NCBI GenBank assembly: GCA_946406015.1
Contig: CAMJJD010000004.1
Span: forward strand, 1-64,000
Reading direction: 5' to 3'
DNA: 64,000 nucleotides
Source of the DNA: an uncultured Bacteroidales bacterium
Lineage (GTDB): Bacteria > Bacteroidota > Bacteroidia > Bacteroidales > P3
Shown: piece by piece, positions 42,051 through 51,037 of the stretch
Numbering within the stretch: the first letter of the stretch is position 1
Layout: the number at the start of each line of letters is the position of its first letter
Position numbers and translations under genes: made by a program
Notes under the pieces: generated by a model
Seen by the model: the letters and a program-made list of their open reading frames with translations, nothing else
The model's database searches: none
Told to the model about the DNA's origin: nothing

Positions 42051-42827
42051 ATGAATACTGTATTGATAAAGAAAGTAACAGAATATGTCGAGAACCATGT
42101 TGGCGAATTTCATGCTTCGCGAATTGCTAAGTTACAGGCGATTAATCTGAAAGATTTGCTAATAAGGAAGAATCCTTATATGTACAAGGCAAAGAACATA
42201 GTTACGGCAGGTAGTATGGTGGAAAGCCTTGCTGCCGCTTATATGTCCTCGGCAGAAGAGAGTATCTTTGGAAATTGGCTTGAAGGATTGGCAAAGTTTG
42301 TTTCTGAAGAAGTATATGGCGGTTATAAGTCCTCTGCAACAGGCGTGGATATAGAGTTTGACAAAGAGGGTGTGCATTACTTCGTATCGGTAAAATCTGG
42401 TCCCAGTTGGAGCAATAGTCAATCCATGGGAAAACTCAAACGCGATTTTATTCAAGCTGTTAAAATCTTCAATACTAGTCGTAAGGCAGTTCCTACTAGG
42501 TGTATAGAAGGGTGTTGTTATGGCAATGACAATAAAGGTTATTTTGATAGTACTCATGAAAAATATTGCGGTGAAAAGTTTTGGACGCTTATTTCAGGCG
42601 AACCAACGTTATTTGTAGACATCGTTGAACCGCTTGGTTTCAAAGCCAAAGAAAAAAACGATGAATATTATGCCGAGTATGGCCGTATGATTAACAAGTT
42701 CACTCAGGAGTTTATTGAGGAGTATTGTGACAATGACGGCAATATCAATTGGGATAAAATCGTTCGTTTGAATGCAGCTATCAAACAACCCCAACAAAAG
42801 AAAGTAAGCACCAAAAAGAAAAAATAA
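42051..42827 (+). CDS. PmeII-family type II restriction endonuclease
   Basis: A 258-residue protein. The core GVDIEFDKEGVHYFVSVKSGPSW provides D100 and K115 of a PD-(D/E)xK-like site (xVK form). The N-terminal helical part (LQAINLKDLLIRKNPYMYKAKN) and the later LKRDFIQAVKIFN agree with the PmeII family. It would cut unmethylated DNA at the site protected by the C5 methyltransferase two genes on. The second nuclease gene starts 7 nt after its stop. AT-rich compared with flanking housekeeping genes, so probably acquired. Confidence 0.8.
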   Translation: MNTVLIKKVTEYVENHVGEFHASRIAKLQAINLKDLLIRKNPYMYKAKNIVTAGSMVESLAAAYMSSAEESIFGNWLEGLAKFVSEEVYGGYKSSATGVDIEFDKEGVHYFVSVKSGPSWSNSQSMGKLKRDFIQAVKIFNTSRKAVPTRCIEGCCYGNDNKGYFDSTHEKYCGEKFWTLISGEPTLFVDIVEPLGFKAKEKNDEYYAEYGRMINKFTQEFIEEYCDNDGNINWDKIVRLNAAIKQPQQKKVSTKKKK

Positions 42828-42834
42828 GGAGTAA

Positions 42835-43710
42835 ATGTTCTTTTTCTTTTTCAATAACGCCAATAAGCAGGATACAGCAAACTACGAGAATGTATCAGAG
42901 GCTATTCGTGACATTGTCCAGACAATGATGGATAAGGTTATGGATAGAGTTCTCATAACTGATCCTTTCGTGATAGAAACGCATCACGCAAACAAACCTT
43001 TGTATGCAGCACTCGTTCCGGATGAGATATTCAAAGGCTCACATTTTGAAAGAAGATTTGTAACGCCCTTTGGTACTGCATGGGAAAAGTTGGCTGTTGC
43101 TGTGGGTTCTATATATCATGGCTCGTGTACAAAGGGGACAAGAGTAGATGGTACTATAGGCAAGGAGAGTCTTCGTCGCATTCAAGAAGTATTGAACAGG
43201 CTTGAACATGGAACCAAAGGCGAGAAGAAATGTAAGCCGAATTGGGAAAAGGAGCTTAAATATATCCTTGATGGTGGCGGCGAGCCAATTCCAACAAGTG
43301 TTACTTGTGACATTCTGATTAAGAGTGAGAGAACAGACAAGACATATTCCTTTGAACTGAAAGGACCACTTCCCAATAGTGACCAAACAAAAGTCAGCAA
43401 GGAAAAAATGTTCAAGCTGCTTGCGATGGACGGACATCCAATTGATGGAGCTTATTATGCTTTGCCTTACAATCCTTATGGAAAGCGCGAGAACTATGAA
43501 TGGCCGTTCCCTGCCAGATGGTTTAACATGAATGAGGACTCCTGCGTATTGATTGGTGAAGAACTTTGGGATATGATAGGCGGTGAAGGAACTTATAAGC
43601 ACTTCATCGCAGAAATAAATAAATTGGGAGTTCACTACAAGGAGCGTATTTATCGAGAGTTCCTTGGAATAGAGCCTCCTGTAGGTTATGACAAAGAAGC
43701 ATTAAAATGA
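42835..43710 (+). CDS. TdeIII-family type II restriction endonuclease
   Basis: A 291-residue protein. D159, E174 and K176 (TCDILIK..TYSFELKGPLPNSDQ) form a PD-(D/E)xK site. FKGSHFERRFVTPFGTAWEKLA and the surrounding pattern match the TdeIII family. The start is MFFFFFNNANK, a Phe-rich beginning that may not be the true one; no better ATG is nearby. Its stop overlaps the methyltransferase start (ATGA). Two distinct endonucleases next to one methyltransferase is unusual: they may cut together as a heteromer or have different targets. Confidence 0.8.
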   Translation: MFFFFFNNANKQDTANYENVSEAIRDIVQTMMDKVMDRVLITDPFVIETHHANKPLYAALVPDEIFKGSHFERRFVTPFGTAWEKLAVAVGSIYHGSCTKGTRVDGTIGKESLRRIQEVLNRLEHGTKGEKKCKPNWEKELKYILDGGGEPIPTSVTCDILIKSERTDKTYSFELKGPLPNSDQTKVSKEKMFKLLAMDGHPIDGAYYALPYNPYGKRENYEWPFPARWFNMNEDSCVLIGEELWDMIGGEGTYKHFIAEINKLGVHYKERIYREFLGIEPPVGYDKEALK

Positions 43711-45674
43711 GTATGGCAGATTTCAGTTTTATAGACCTTTTTGCTGGCATCGGCGGTTTCCGACTCGCACTTGAAAGTGTGGGTGGACACTGTTTGGGTT
43801 TCAGCGAAATTGCTCCTGATGCCATAAATACGTATTGTGCCAATTTCAATGAATCAAAAGATGAAAATTTTGGCGATATCACAAAGATAAAAGATTTGCC
43901 TCGCCATGACTTTATGACTGCTGGTGTACCATGCCAAAGTTGGTCAATTGCAGGTAAGAATCTTGGTTTTGATGATGATAGAGGCCAGTTGTGGAACGAT
44001 ACACTTTTTCTTCTGAATAAAGTGCGTCCCAAGGCTTTCATTTTTGAGAATGTAAAAGGTCTGTCCGACCCACGCAACCAAAAGGCGTTAGAGTATATAC
44101 TTGCACGTATTAAACAAGCTGGCTATCATGCACAGAAGTTTGTTCTGAATGCATACGACTATGGTGTGCCTCAGACAAGAGTACGTATCTATATCGTTGG
44201 CTTTAGAGATGAAAAGTTTCTCAAGCGTTTACAACTGCCCAAGCCGTTCCCTGGCGAAGTGCGGTTAAACGACGTGCTTGACAGCGAGATAACGATGGTG
44301 TGTGAAGATGGGGGCGACACAAGACCTCGTTGGAGTTTGTCATGTAACGATAAGGGATTTAACGACTATTTCCTCTTCAACGATTTGCGTAACGGGCCAA
44401 CCACTATTCACTCATGGGATATTCTTGACACAACGGACAGAGAAAAACATATATGCTACCTTCTACTTCGCAATCGTCGCAAGAGCGATTACGGTGCGCT
44501 TGATGGCAACCCATTGTCCCTTCAGCATTTCCAAGCGCTCGATGCTACCATCAATCGTGAAGAATTGGAAACACTTGTATGGAAGCAAATCCTAAAACCT
44601 GTTGAATACCTCTACGAGATAGAGCATGCAGATGTGGCAAAAGAATCGGATGAACGGTTCATACTGTCATTAGGCAGGTACAATCTTCTGAATGTTGATA
44701 ATCTCAAGGTAAATCGAGAGGTCAAGAAACGAAAGATTGATGTTCACGAAGTCCTTGCAGAATTAGCACGACGTGGTGTTATACGTTGTGTTGAGACACG
44801 TTACGATTTCAAAAACACGAAGATTAGCACAGGACTTGCTGGTATTAACAGGATATTCTTGCCATCATCCAAGATATATCCTACACTTGTCGCCAGCGAC
44901 ACGAATGACTTCGTCGCAACTGAGCCCATAGATGCTGATACGATAGAAGAATTCCGCGAAGAATTTATGGAGCATGTTTATCGCCCAAGAAATTATCGTA
45001 GGATTACCCAATCAGAGGCCTGCCGCATACAAGGTTTCCCTGATAATTATATTCTGCCTCCAACACGTCCTAGATGGATGAAACTTATTGGCAATAGCGT
45101 TGCAGTACCCGTTATCAAGATATTGGCTAACGCGGTTGTAAATACCGGTGTATTTGAAGAGGGTGCAAAAGAAAATACAATATTGGACACAAAGCCAATC
45201 ATTAAACGTACGAAACAACTCAACTTCCTTGATGTACTACAACAATATCCAAAGAAGATTGTAGAAAATACTCATATTGCTTCATCCAAGCCCGTCAGGA
45301 AGCAAGAACTCGAAGTGGACGAAAGCAAAAATGTGCTTGTCAGTATAGTCAAAGACGACAACGTGGAGCATTATCTTGAGCAGTCGGCCAAGGTTTACTA
45401 TACAGGTAAGAGATTCCCGTCATCAGTGGCTTTGAACAAGCTATACTATTTTATGCCTTATATAAAGCGAAAGGGCATCCGTGACTTATATTTGATAAAG
45501 ATTGCCCGTGTGGGCACTCGCAAAGAGGGGCAACCAAACAATGACCCCAACGATTTCCGTCTTGTATTCGAAATTGAGTTCGTCAAGCAACTATTCGATA
45601 ACTACAAGCCCATCTATCTTGAAATCTGGCATGCGTTCACAGATACAAAACTATATAAGATTTTAGCCATGTAA
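43707..45674 (+). CDS. DNA (cytosine-5) methyltransferase with C-terminal extension
   Basis: A 655-residue protein. C5-methyltransferase motif I DLFAGIGGF (about 9-17), catalytic Cys76 in GVPCQSWS, E114-N-V in FENVKG, and late motifs QTRVRIYIVGF and RRITQSEACRIQGFP ... GNSVAVPV. These cover residues 1 to about 480. The last about 170 residues form an extra domain (KLYYFMPYIKRKGIRDLYLIKIARVG; FRLVFEIEFVKQL) absent from standard enzymes; it may be a DNA-reading or partner-binding domain. It overlaps the TdeIII-like gene and precedes vsr by 4 nt. Confidence 0.92.
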   Translation: MSMADFSFIDLFAGIGGFRLALESVGGHCLGFSEIAPDAINTYCANFNESKDENFGDITKIKDLPRHDFMTAGVPCQSWSIAGKNLGFDDDRGQLWNDTLFLLNKVRPKAFIFENVKGLSDPRNQKALEYILARIKQAGYHAQKFVLNAYDYGVPQTRVRIYIVGFRDEKFLKRLQLPKPFPGEVRLNDVLDSEITMVCEDGGDTRPRWSLSCNDKGFNDYFLFNDLRNGPTTIHSWDILDTTDREKHICYLLLRNRRKSDYGALDGNPLSLQHFQALDATINREELETLVWKQILKPVEYLYEIEHADVAKESDERFILSLGRYNLLNVDNLKVNREVKKRKIDVHEVLAELARRGVIRCVETRYDFKNTKISTGLAGINRIFLPSSKIYPTLVASDTNDFVATEPIDADTIEEFREEFMEHVYRPRNYRRITQSEACRIQGFPDNYILPPTRPRWMKLIGNSVAVPVIKILANAVVNTGVFEEGAKENTILDTKPIIKRTKQLNFLDVLQQYPKKIVENTHIASSKPVRKQELEVDESKNVLVSIVKDDNVEHYLEQSAKVYYTGKRFPSSVALNKLYYFMPYIKRKGIRDLYLIKIARVGTRKEGQPNNDPNDFRLVFEIEFVKQLFDNYKPIYLEIWHAFTDTKLYKILAM

Positions 45675-45678
45675 TCCT

Positions 45679-46230
45679 ATGACCGACACGATGACACCGG
45701 AGCAGCGGCATCGCTGTATGTCGCATATCAAGGGCTCTGGGACGAAGCCGGAGCTGAAGGTGCGGCGGTGGCTGTGGAGTCATGGGTATCGGTATCGGTT
45801 GAATGTCAAAAGCGTGCCGGGGAAGCCCGATATCGTGCTGCGGCCGTATAGGACGGCGATATTTGTCAATGGGTGCTTCTGGCATGGGCATAGCCTCATC
45901 CCCAACCCCTCTCCCATAGGAGAGGGGAGTGGTTACTTCCTAGGGAATTCGGCGTGCTGCAAGATTCCCTCGTCCAACCGCGAGTTCTGGGTGAGCAAAA
46001 TACGCCGCAACCAGGAACGCGACCAGGAGAACTACCGAGTGCTGCAGGAGAACGGCTGGCACGTCATCGTCGTCTGGGAATGCCAGCTGAAGCCAGCCGT
46101 CATAGAGCACACCATGCGCGAGGTGGAGCTGCTGCTTAACGAGAACCTCCTCTCCCTTTACCGCCACAAGCCTGTCCCCTACAACACCGAGGAGGAAAAC
46201 CAACTGCCGATGGCGGCGGAAGGCGACTGA
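45679..46230 (+). CDS. vsr: Very-short-patch repair endonuclease (Vsr) with an in-frame palindrome insertion
   Basis: A 183-residue protein. Vsr nicks 5' of T in T:G mismatches left by deaminated 5-methylcytosine, fitting the C5 methyltransferase 4 nt upstream. D51 (PGKPDIVL), C66, H69 and H71 (GCFWHGH) line up with E. coli numbering, and WECQL carries the later Cys. Between H71 and the next zinc Cys about 20 residues are inserted (residues about 72-92, including LIPNPSPIGEGSG), encoded by a palindromic repeat at 45896-45951. The reading frame survives, but the zinc site may be distorted. A partial paralogue is at 13042. Confidence 0.9.
   Translation: MTDTMTPEQRHRCMSHIKGSGTKPELKVRRWLWSHGYRYRLNVKSVPGKPDIVLRPYRTAIFVNGCFWHGHSLIPNPSPIGEGSGYFLGNSACCKIPSSNREFWVSKIRRNQERDQENYRVLQENGWHVIVVWECQLKPAVIEHTMREVELLLNENLLSLYRHKPVPYNTEEENQLPMAAEGD
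45906..45927. repeat. Palindromic repeat inside vsr
   Basis: CCCCTCTCC (45906-45914) and GGAGAGGGG (45919-45927) with loop CATA. The surrounding text reads CCTCATCCCCAA before and AGTGG after. It is inserted in frame between two zinc-ligand positions of Vsr. Confidence 0.8.
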
Positions 46231-46231
46231 A

Positions 46232-46403
46232 CAGTCTCAAATCTCAGTCTCAGTTGAAAAAAAAAGTCACTTCCCAACTCGCATCATTCTTCTTATATAA
46301 TTATAATTAATTAATAATAAGATATATAGATATAATAGTGGGTGGAGGTGAGGGGATTTGTATACCACTTAAAAAAACAACTGAGACTCTGAGACTGAGA
46401 CTG
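46232..46403. repeat. Inverted-repeat element with CAGTCTCA-word arms and AT-rich core
   Basis: The left arm (46232-46256) and right arm (46378-46403) are inverted copies of tandem TCTCAG words, differing by small gaps. A run of nine A follows the left arm, and seven A precede the right arm. The core has AATTAATTAATAATAAG and GATATATAGAT, then a G-rich stretch (46338-46355). No ORF. Confidence 0.7.
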
Positions 46404-46479
46404 ACCATCCCCCCAAGGTAAATGTAATTATCACTGGCTGTGTAGGGAAGATCTCAAAATAATGATTAACCAATCCCCA

Positions 46480-46635
46480 AATCTGACAGTTGACAGTTCT
46501 GACAGTTAAAAAATGGATGACAACAACCTCTTCTTTGTATTATATAAATACTTAATATATAGATATATAGATAGATTATAAGACAGGGTGCACCCCTCAA
46601 AAAAAACAACTGTCAGAACTGTCAACTGTCAGATT
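46480..46635. repeat. Inverted-repeat element with CTGACAGTT-word arms and AT-rich core
   Basis: The arms 46480-46507 and 46608-46635 are a perfect 28-bp inverted repeat made of CTGACAGTT/GACAGTT words. The core contains GATATATAGAT as in the neighbouring element, and A-runs adjoin both arms on the plus strand. It lies only 76 bp from the element at 46232-46403. No ORF. Confidence 0.75.
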
Positions 46636-47375
46636 AATGGAATCGTTGTCTTTCTAAGATGCAAAGAAACAATGAGATACGGCATTGCCTAACCCTCGGT
46701 AACTAGGATGTCAAGTCTCGAAATGGGTCGTTTTTGTACCTTCTTACAGGCTAAAAAGCCCCAAAATCGATGTCCGAATCCCATATTTCGGCACTTCCCT
46801 CCATTGTTGGAGCGCACGGAGGCCTCCTGGAATTTCGCCTCCAGAGCCCGGTTGGAGGCTCTTTTGTGTCCCAAAGAGTGGAAAAGTGGAAGAGTCGAAG
46901 AATGGAAAAGTGGAAGGGTGGAAGAGTGGAAAAGTGGAAGAGTGGAAAAGTGGAAGAGTCGAAGAGTGGAAAAGTCGAAAAGACGTCAAGACTTCAAAGA
47001 TGTCAATTCACGTACAATTCACGATAATTCACGTTCACATAAGTTTCAACGTTAATTGCCGTAAATGAATTTTACGTTTTATTCACGTTCGCATAACAAG
47101 GCAACACCCGCGCGAGAGCAAAACTCTACCCGCGCCATACACCCTCCGTGCACGCCACGGAGAAGTACGGAGAAGGTAGGGAGAAAGTAGGGAGAAGGTA
47201 GGGAGGAGGTAGGGAGGAGGTAGGGAGGAGGTAGGGAGGAGGAGTGATGAGTTAAGAGTTGTGAGTTAAGAGTTGTGGGTGATTCGTGGTTGATTTTTAT
47301 GGACAATATATTGTTGTTACGACACAATAAAAAGACGGATTCGGCGTTTGTTTATAGTTAATCAATGATTTGCTT
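46636..47375. other. Gene-free stretch with a terminator-bearing block and two long word repeats
   Basis: 46690-46865 is non-repetitive and ends in a terminator-like hairpin, GCCTCCA (46837-46843) with TGGAGGC (46853-46859), then CTTTTG; it may be a small RNA, but no clear promoter was found. 46876-46985 is tandem GTGGAAAA/GTGGAAGA, and 47165-47275 is tandem GGTAGGGAGGA followed by GTTAAGA-type words. No gene supported; the low-complexity ORFs across the repeats are artefacts. Confidence 0.55.
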
Positions 47376-48617
47376 ATGAAGAAAATCTACACTCTTTTGA
47401 TGGCCGCCCTCTGCCTTGCGGCTGTGGGATGTAAACAGACGACCGCCGAAAAGGCGACCGATATGAAGTACCGTCCGCTGGGTGCCACCGGTCTTGAGGT
47501 GAGCGAGATAAGCATCGGATGCGGCGGCTTCGAGAAGCTGGACAGCGCGGCATCGCTCGAGCTGATGACGATGGCCCTCGACAGCGGCATGAACTATATC
47601 GACATCTACGACTGCACCCCCAAGACGCGCTCCAACATCGGCTACGCCCTGCAGGGTCGCCGCGACGAGATGATCATCCAGGGCCACATCGGCACCATCT
47701 ATAAGGACGGCCAGCACACCCGCACCCGCGACGTGGAAGAGTGCAAGGCCAGCTTCCAGGACCTCCTCGACCGCCTGCAGACCGACCACATCGAGGTGGG
47801 CATGATTCACATCACCGACAGCCACGAGGAGTGGGAGGAGATACAGAACTCGCCCTTCCTCGACTATGTCTTCCAGCTGAAGAAAGAGGGCAAGATAAAA
47901 CACATAGGCCTCAGCAGCCACAACGCCGAGGTGGCCCTGCGCGCCGCCAAGAGCGGCTGGGTCGAGGTTATCATGTTCAGCCTCAACCCCGCCTTCGACC
48001 GCATGCGCGGCGGCACCATCCCGTGGGAGAAAGGCGCCTTCGACAACCTGCAGCAGGGCATCGACCCCGTGCGTGTGGAGCTCTATGACTACTGTGCCAC
48101 CCACCACATCGCCGTCACCGTCATGAAGACCTTCGGCGGCGGCGGCAAGCTGCTCGACGAGAAGACCTCGCAGCTCGGCGTGGCCTACACCCCCGAGCAA
48201 TGCATCGCCTACTGCCTCGCCAAACCCTGCATCGCCACCTGCATCCTCGGCATCGCCAACCTCGACGAGCTGCGCCGCGACCTCCACTGGATGCACGCCA
48301 CCGAGGCAGAGAAGGACTTCACTAATGATGAAAGCCGAAATTCGAATTTCGAAAATCAGAATTCAAAATTGAAAGGCGACTGCACCTACTGCAACCATTG
48401 CTCGCCCTGCACCCAGGGCATCCCCATCGCCAAGGTCAACGAACTGCTTGACAAAGCCGAGCTCAACGGCCTCGACGACGAACTGCAGGCGCAATACAAT
48501 CTGCTCGACCACAAGGCCTCCGAATGCACCCATTGTGGCGCCTGCCTCAGCCGCTGCCCCTTCGGCGTCGACATCCCCGCCCGTATGGATGCCGCCAAGG
48601 CTATGTTTGAAAAATAA
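47376..48617 (+). CDS. Aldo/keto reductase with C-terminal 4Fe-4S domain and lipoprotein-like signal
   Basis: A 413-residue protein. Residues about 30-290 form an aldo/keto reductase barrel (YRPLGATGLEVSEISIGCGG, DSGMNYIDIYDC, IGLSSHNAEVA). The C-terminus carries two ferredoxin-type clusters: C336..C339..C342..C345 and C384..C387..C390..C394. The N-terminus MKKIYTLLMAALCLAAVGCK looks like a lipoprotein signal, odd for a cytosolic redox enzyme. Just before the first cysteine cluster, residues about 319-333 are encoded by GAATTTCGAAAAT-type words, another in-frame insert. Substrate unknown. Confidence 0.85.
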   Translation: MKKIYTLLMAALCLAAVGCKQTTAEKATDMKYRPLGATGLEVSEISIGCGGFEKLDSAASLELMTMALDSGMNYIDIYDCTPKTRSNIGYALQGRRDEMIIQGHIGTIYKDGQHTRTRDVEECKASFQDLLDRLQTDHIEVGMIHITDSHEEWEEIQNSPFLDYVFQLKKEGKIKHIGLSSHNAEVALRAAKSGWVEVIMFSLNPAFDRMRGGTIPWEKGAFDNLQQGIDPVRVELYDYCATHHIAVTVMKTFGGGGKLLDEKTSQLGVAYTPEQCIAYCLAKPCIATCILGIANLDELRRDLHWMHATEAEKDFTNDESRNSNFENQNSKLKGDCTYCNHCSPCTQGIPIAKVNELLDKAELNGLDDELQAQYNLLDHKASECTHCGACLSRCPFGVDIPARMDAAKAMFEK

Positions 48618-48682
48618 TCTTTCTCTCGTATAGTTGAGGTTGTTCACACACCATAATTAGAAAGTACAATACGTGTGATTAT

Positions 48683-50272
48683 ATGCATCAACACCTCAAA
48701 TATGCCCTTGAGAAGGGTACCAACAGAGTTGTCAATATAGAGAATGTCGTTAATGGCTTAGAATGTGGATGCATATGCCCGTATTGTAATCAGCCGTTAG
48801 TGGCAAAAAATGGGGGAGAATGCAGAGAACATCATTTTGCACATTACAATAACAGGGAATGTGAAGGTGCAAGAATGACAGTCTTGCATTTGTTGGCACA
48901 ACAGATAGTCAAGGAGCAGAAGATAATTATGTTGCCAGAATATAATGATTACTATAAAAGGGAAGCCCAATTAATAGAGTTTGATGAAATTGAATTAGAA
49001 AAAATAACTGAAGTAGTAGGAAGAAAACGCAAGCCTGATTGCATTGGTTATAAGCAAGGTAATGATGGAGAAATACATGAGTTGTGGATTGAGATATTTG
49101 TACATCACAAAGTGGATGTAGATAAGCAGTTGGACATTAAGGCATCTGGTAAATCATGTGTTGAGATTGATTTTGGTGATTTGCTCAAGACGGATTACAC
49201 CAAGGAGGGCGTTACAAAACGTTTGCGTGAAGAAAAACACAGAAGATGGATTAATTGCCCAAAGTATGACAAAATAAACCAAGAAAAAAAACTCAAACAC
49301 GAACAGGAAGAGGCCGAAAGAAAACAGAAAGAAAACGAAGAACAAGAGCGCAAGGAAAGGGAAATAAGAGTTAAACTTGCAAATCAACAAGTGTTGCGTA
49401 CACAGGTAGAAAGATGGTATCAGGACGGGAATCCAGAAACAGCAAGGTTTATTATAAATACTATTATAAAAGAGCCTTACTTTACAGAAATAGATGAGGT
49501 GTTTGAGGAAGAAAGAAACATGCCAAATGTTTTGTTTGATAGTTTAGTGCCAAACAATAATTACTTGTACTTCATCAACTACTCACCAAAGAATAAAGAT
49601 GCTCTACAACTATTCTATACACTTTTGCGCTTCTATTTCAGTCAGACGACAATTGTTGACTATTCTGAAATAAAACAACATTTAAAAAAATATCAATATA
49701 AGCGTGGGTTATTGTCTGATGCCGAAAAGATTCATATAGAAGAATTATTGTCATTAAGTATAGTTAATCGCATTGAAAGTGAATACGAGCGCTATCTTTT
49801 ATATGATAATTATAAGTCGCTAATAAAATGTTTCGTATTAGATTCAAGCATCAGAGATGAAGTCTTGATGGTCGCATCAGTATTGTATCATCATATCGTG
49901 TGTTCTAATGCAACATCTTTTGGTGAATTAACAAATGAAATAATACAAAAACATCCCCATCTAGCCAAAAGTTATCTCGCTATTATTGATAGTCAAGATA
50001 GATATCCCAACGACTATCACTATGGCAATCGTAATATGCTGGATGAGTTGAGGTGTTTTGTGGAGAACGATCAAACTGTACAAGAGAATTCTGCCAATGA
50101 CATTTTAAAGGTGTGTTATAAGTGGGCTTTTAAAGGAGAGATCCTTGGCCAAGGAAAGGTAACTGAACGTGAAATCCCAATAAAACAAAACAAAATTATC
50201 TTTCCTCCTGAATCAGAAGATGTGAATGAGGCAGCTTGGAAAGAATTAAACGAAATGTATAAGAATGCATAA
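48683..50272 (+). CDS. CoiA-like protein with zinc cluster and nuclease-like motif
   Basis: A 529-residue protein. The N-terminal zinc-binding region CICPYCNQPLVAKNGGECREH is followed by HFAH and then a possible PD-(D/E)xK core with D119 (RKRKPDCIGY) and E137 (LWIEIFVHHKVD), resembling competence protein CoiA. A highly charged coiled coil (about 205-235) follows, then an about 290-residue C-terminal region not recognised. CoiA-type proteins act on DNA during uptake or defence; the role here is inferred. Strongly AT-rich compared with genes on both sides, so probably acquired. It stands alone. Confidence 0.7.
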   Translation: MHQHLKYALEKGTNRVVNIENVVNGLECGCICPYCNQPLVAKNGGECREHHFAHYNNRECEGARMTVLHLLAQQIVKEQKIIMLPEYNDYYKREAQLIEFDEIELEKITEVVGRKRKPDCIGYKQGNDGEIHELWIEIFVHHKVDVDKQLDIKASGKSCVEIDFGDLLKTDYTKEGVTKRLREEKHRRWINCPKYDKINQEKKLKHEQEEAERKQKENEEQERKEREIRVKLANQQVLRTQVERWYQDGNPETARFIINTIIKEPYFTEIDEVFEEERNMPNVLFDSLVPNNNYLYFINYSPKNKDALQLFYTLLRFYFSQTTIVDYSEIKQHLKKYQYKRGLLSDAEKIHIEELLSLSIVNRIESEYERYLLYDNYKSLIKCFVLDSSIRDEVLMVASVLYHHIVCSNATSFGELTNEIIQKHPHLAKSYLAIIDSQDRYPNDYHYGNRNMLDELRCFVENDQTVQENSANDILKVCYKWAFKGEILGQGKVTEREIPIKQNKIIFPPESEDVNEAAWKELNEMYKNA

Positions 50273-50373
50273 TAAACAGAAAGAAAAATAAGGCAAAGAG
50301 ATTTTTTTTATGCCCACACAATAAATAATGTGTATTTTTGCAAATAAAATATAGAAACTCTAAAATACCCAGT

Positions 50374-51006
50374 ATGATTAAACGGCTATTAATTACATCA
50401 ATCTGTATGACATTATTTGTTTCTGCGTTTGCAGCAAACAAAGATTTAGAAAAAGATGTTACCATGGTGTCCTATGAGCAATCGTGGAAAGACCTGCAAG
50501 GTACATTGGCATTAAGGAATAATACTGAAGAGGAAATCAAGAATGTGGTTTTCTTGATTACATATTTGGATATGTCTGGCAATGAGGTTGACTATGAGGA
50601 GTTCAGCAAAGAAGTCAGCATTGCACCGGGAATGACAAAGAAAATTGACATTACAGCTTATGAGCATAATCGCTGCTATCACTATTATAAATCAGAAGGA
50701 GTGTACGATAACACGTCTTTCAAAATAAAGTTCCAGCTTAAAGACTACAATGTAGAGCCGAATGAACTACCAGGGTCTGGTAATGGATTGCATTCATACT
50801 GGTTTATGTCAATTATCGTTCTTTTCATTGCGATTGGGATAACAGTTGGTATTTTTGTTCTTGTTGCGGTAATGGCAAAGAAACGGAATAGAAATGCTGC
50901 ACTTTGGATTCTGCTTAGTATCATTGCGACTCCCATGCTTGTGATAATAATCCTTTTATGTATCGGCAAGGCCGAAAGAAACACAGATAGTTCTTCCATT
51001 CAATAG
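50374..51006 (+). CDS. Exported/membrane protein of unknown function
   Basis: A 210-residue protein. An N-terminal signal-like segment (LLITSICMTLFVSAFA) is followed by a beta-sandwich-like region (residues about 25-125; LQGTLALRNNTEEEIKNVVFLI resembles extracellular FxLYD-type modules) and two transmembrane helices (about 145-200: FMSIIVLFIAIGITVGIFVLVAV and ALWILLSIIATPMLVIIILL). A promoter box TATTTTTG lies at 50333-50340. AT-rich like the CoiA-like gene before it. The C69 dipeptidase gene follows by 31 nt. Confidence 0.65.
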   Translation: MIKRLLITSICMTLFVSAFAANKDLEKDVTMVSYEQSWKDLQGTLALRNNTEEEIKNVVFLITYLDMSGNEVDYEEFSKEVSIAPGMTKKIDITAYEHNRCYHYYKSEGVYDNTSFKIKFQLKDYNVEPNELPGSGNGLHSYWFMSIIVLFIAIGITVGIFVLVAVMAKKRNRNAALWILLSIIATPMLVIIILLCIGKAERNTDSSSIQ

Positions 51007-51037
51007 ACAGGTCAACGAGATAGAATACACATACAAT

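Noticed and set aside
46876..47275. Possible CRISPR array or coding repeat
   Set aside because: The words are directly tandem without unique spacers and the ORFs across them are low-complexity; no cas gene is present.
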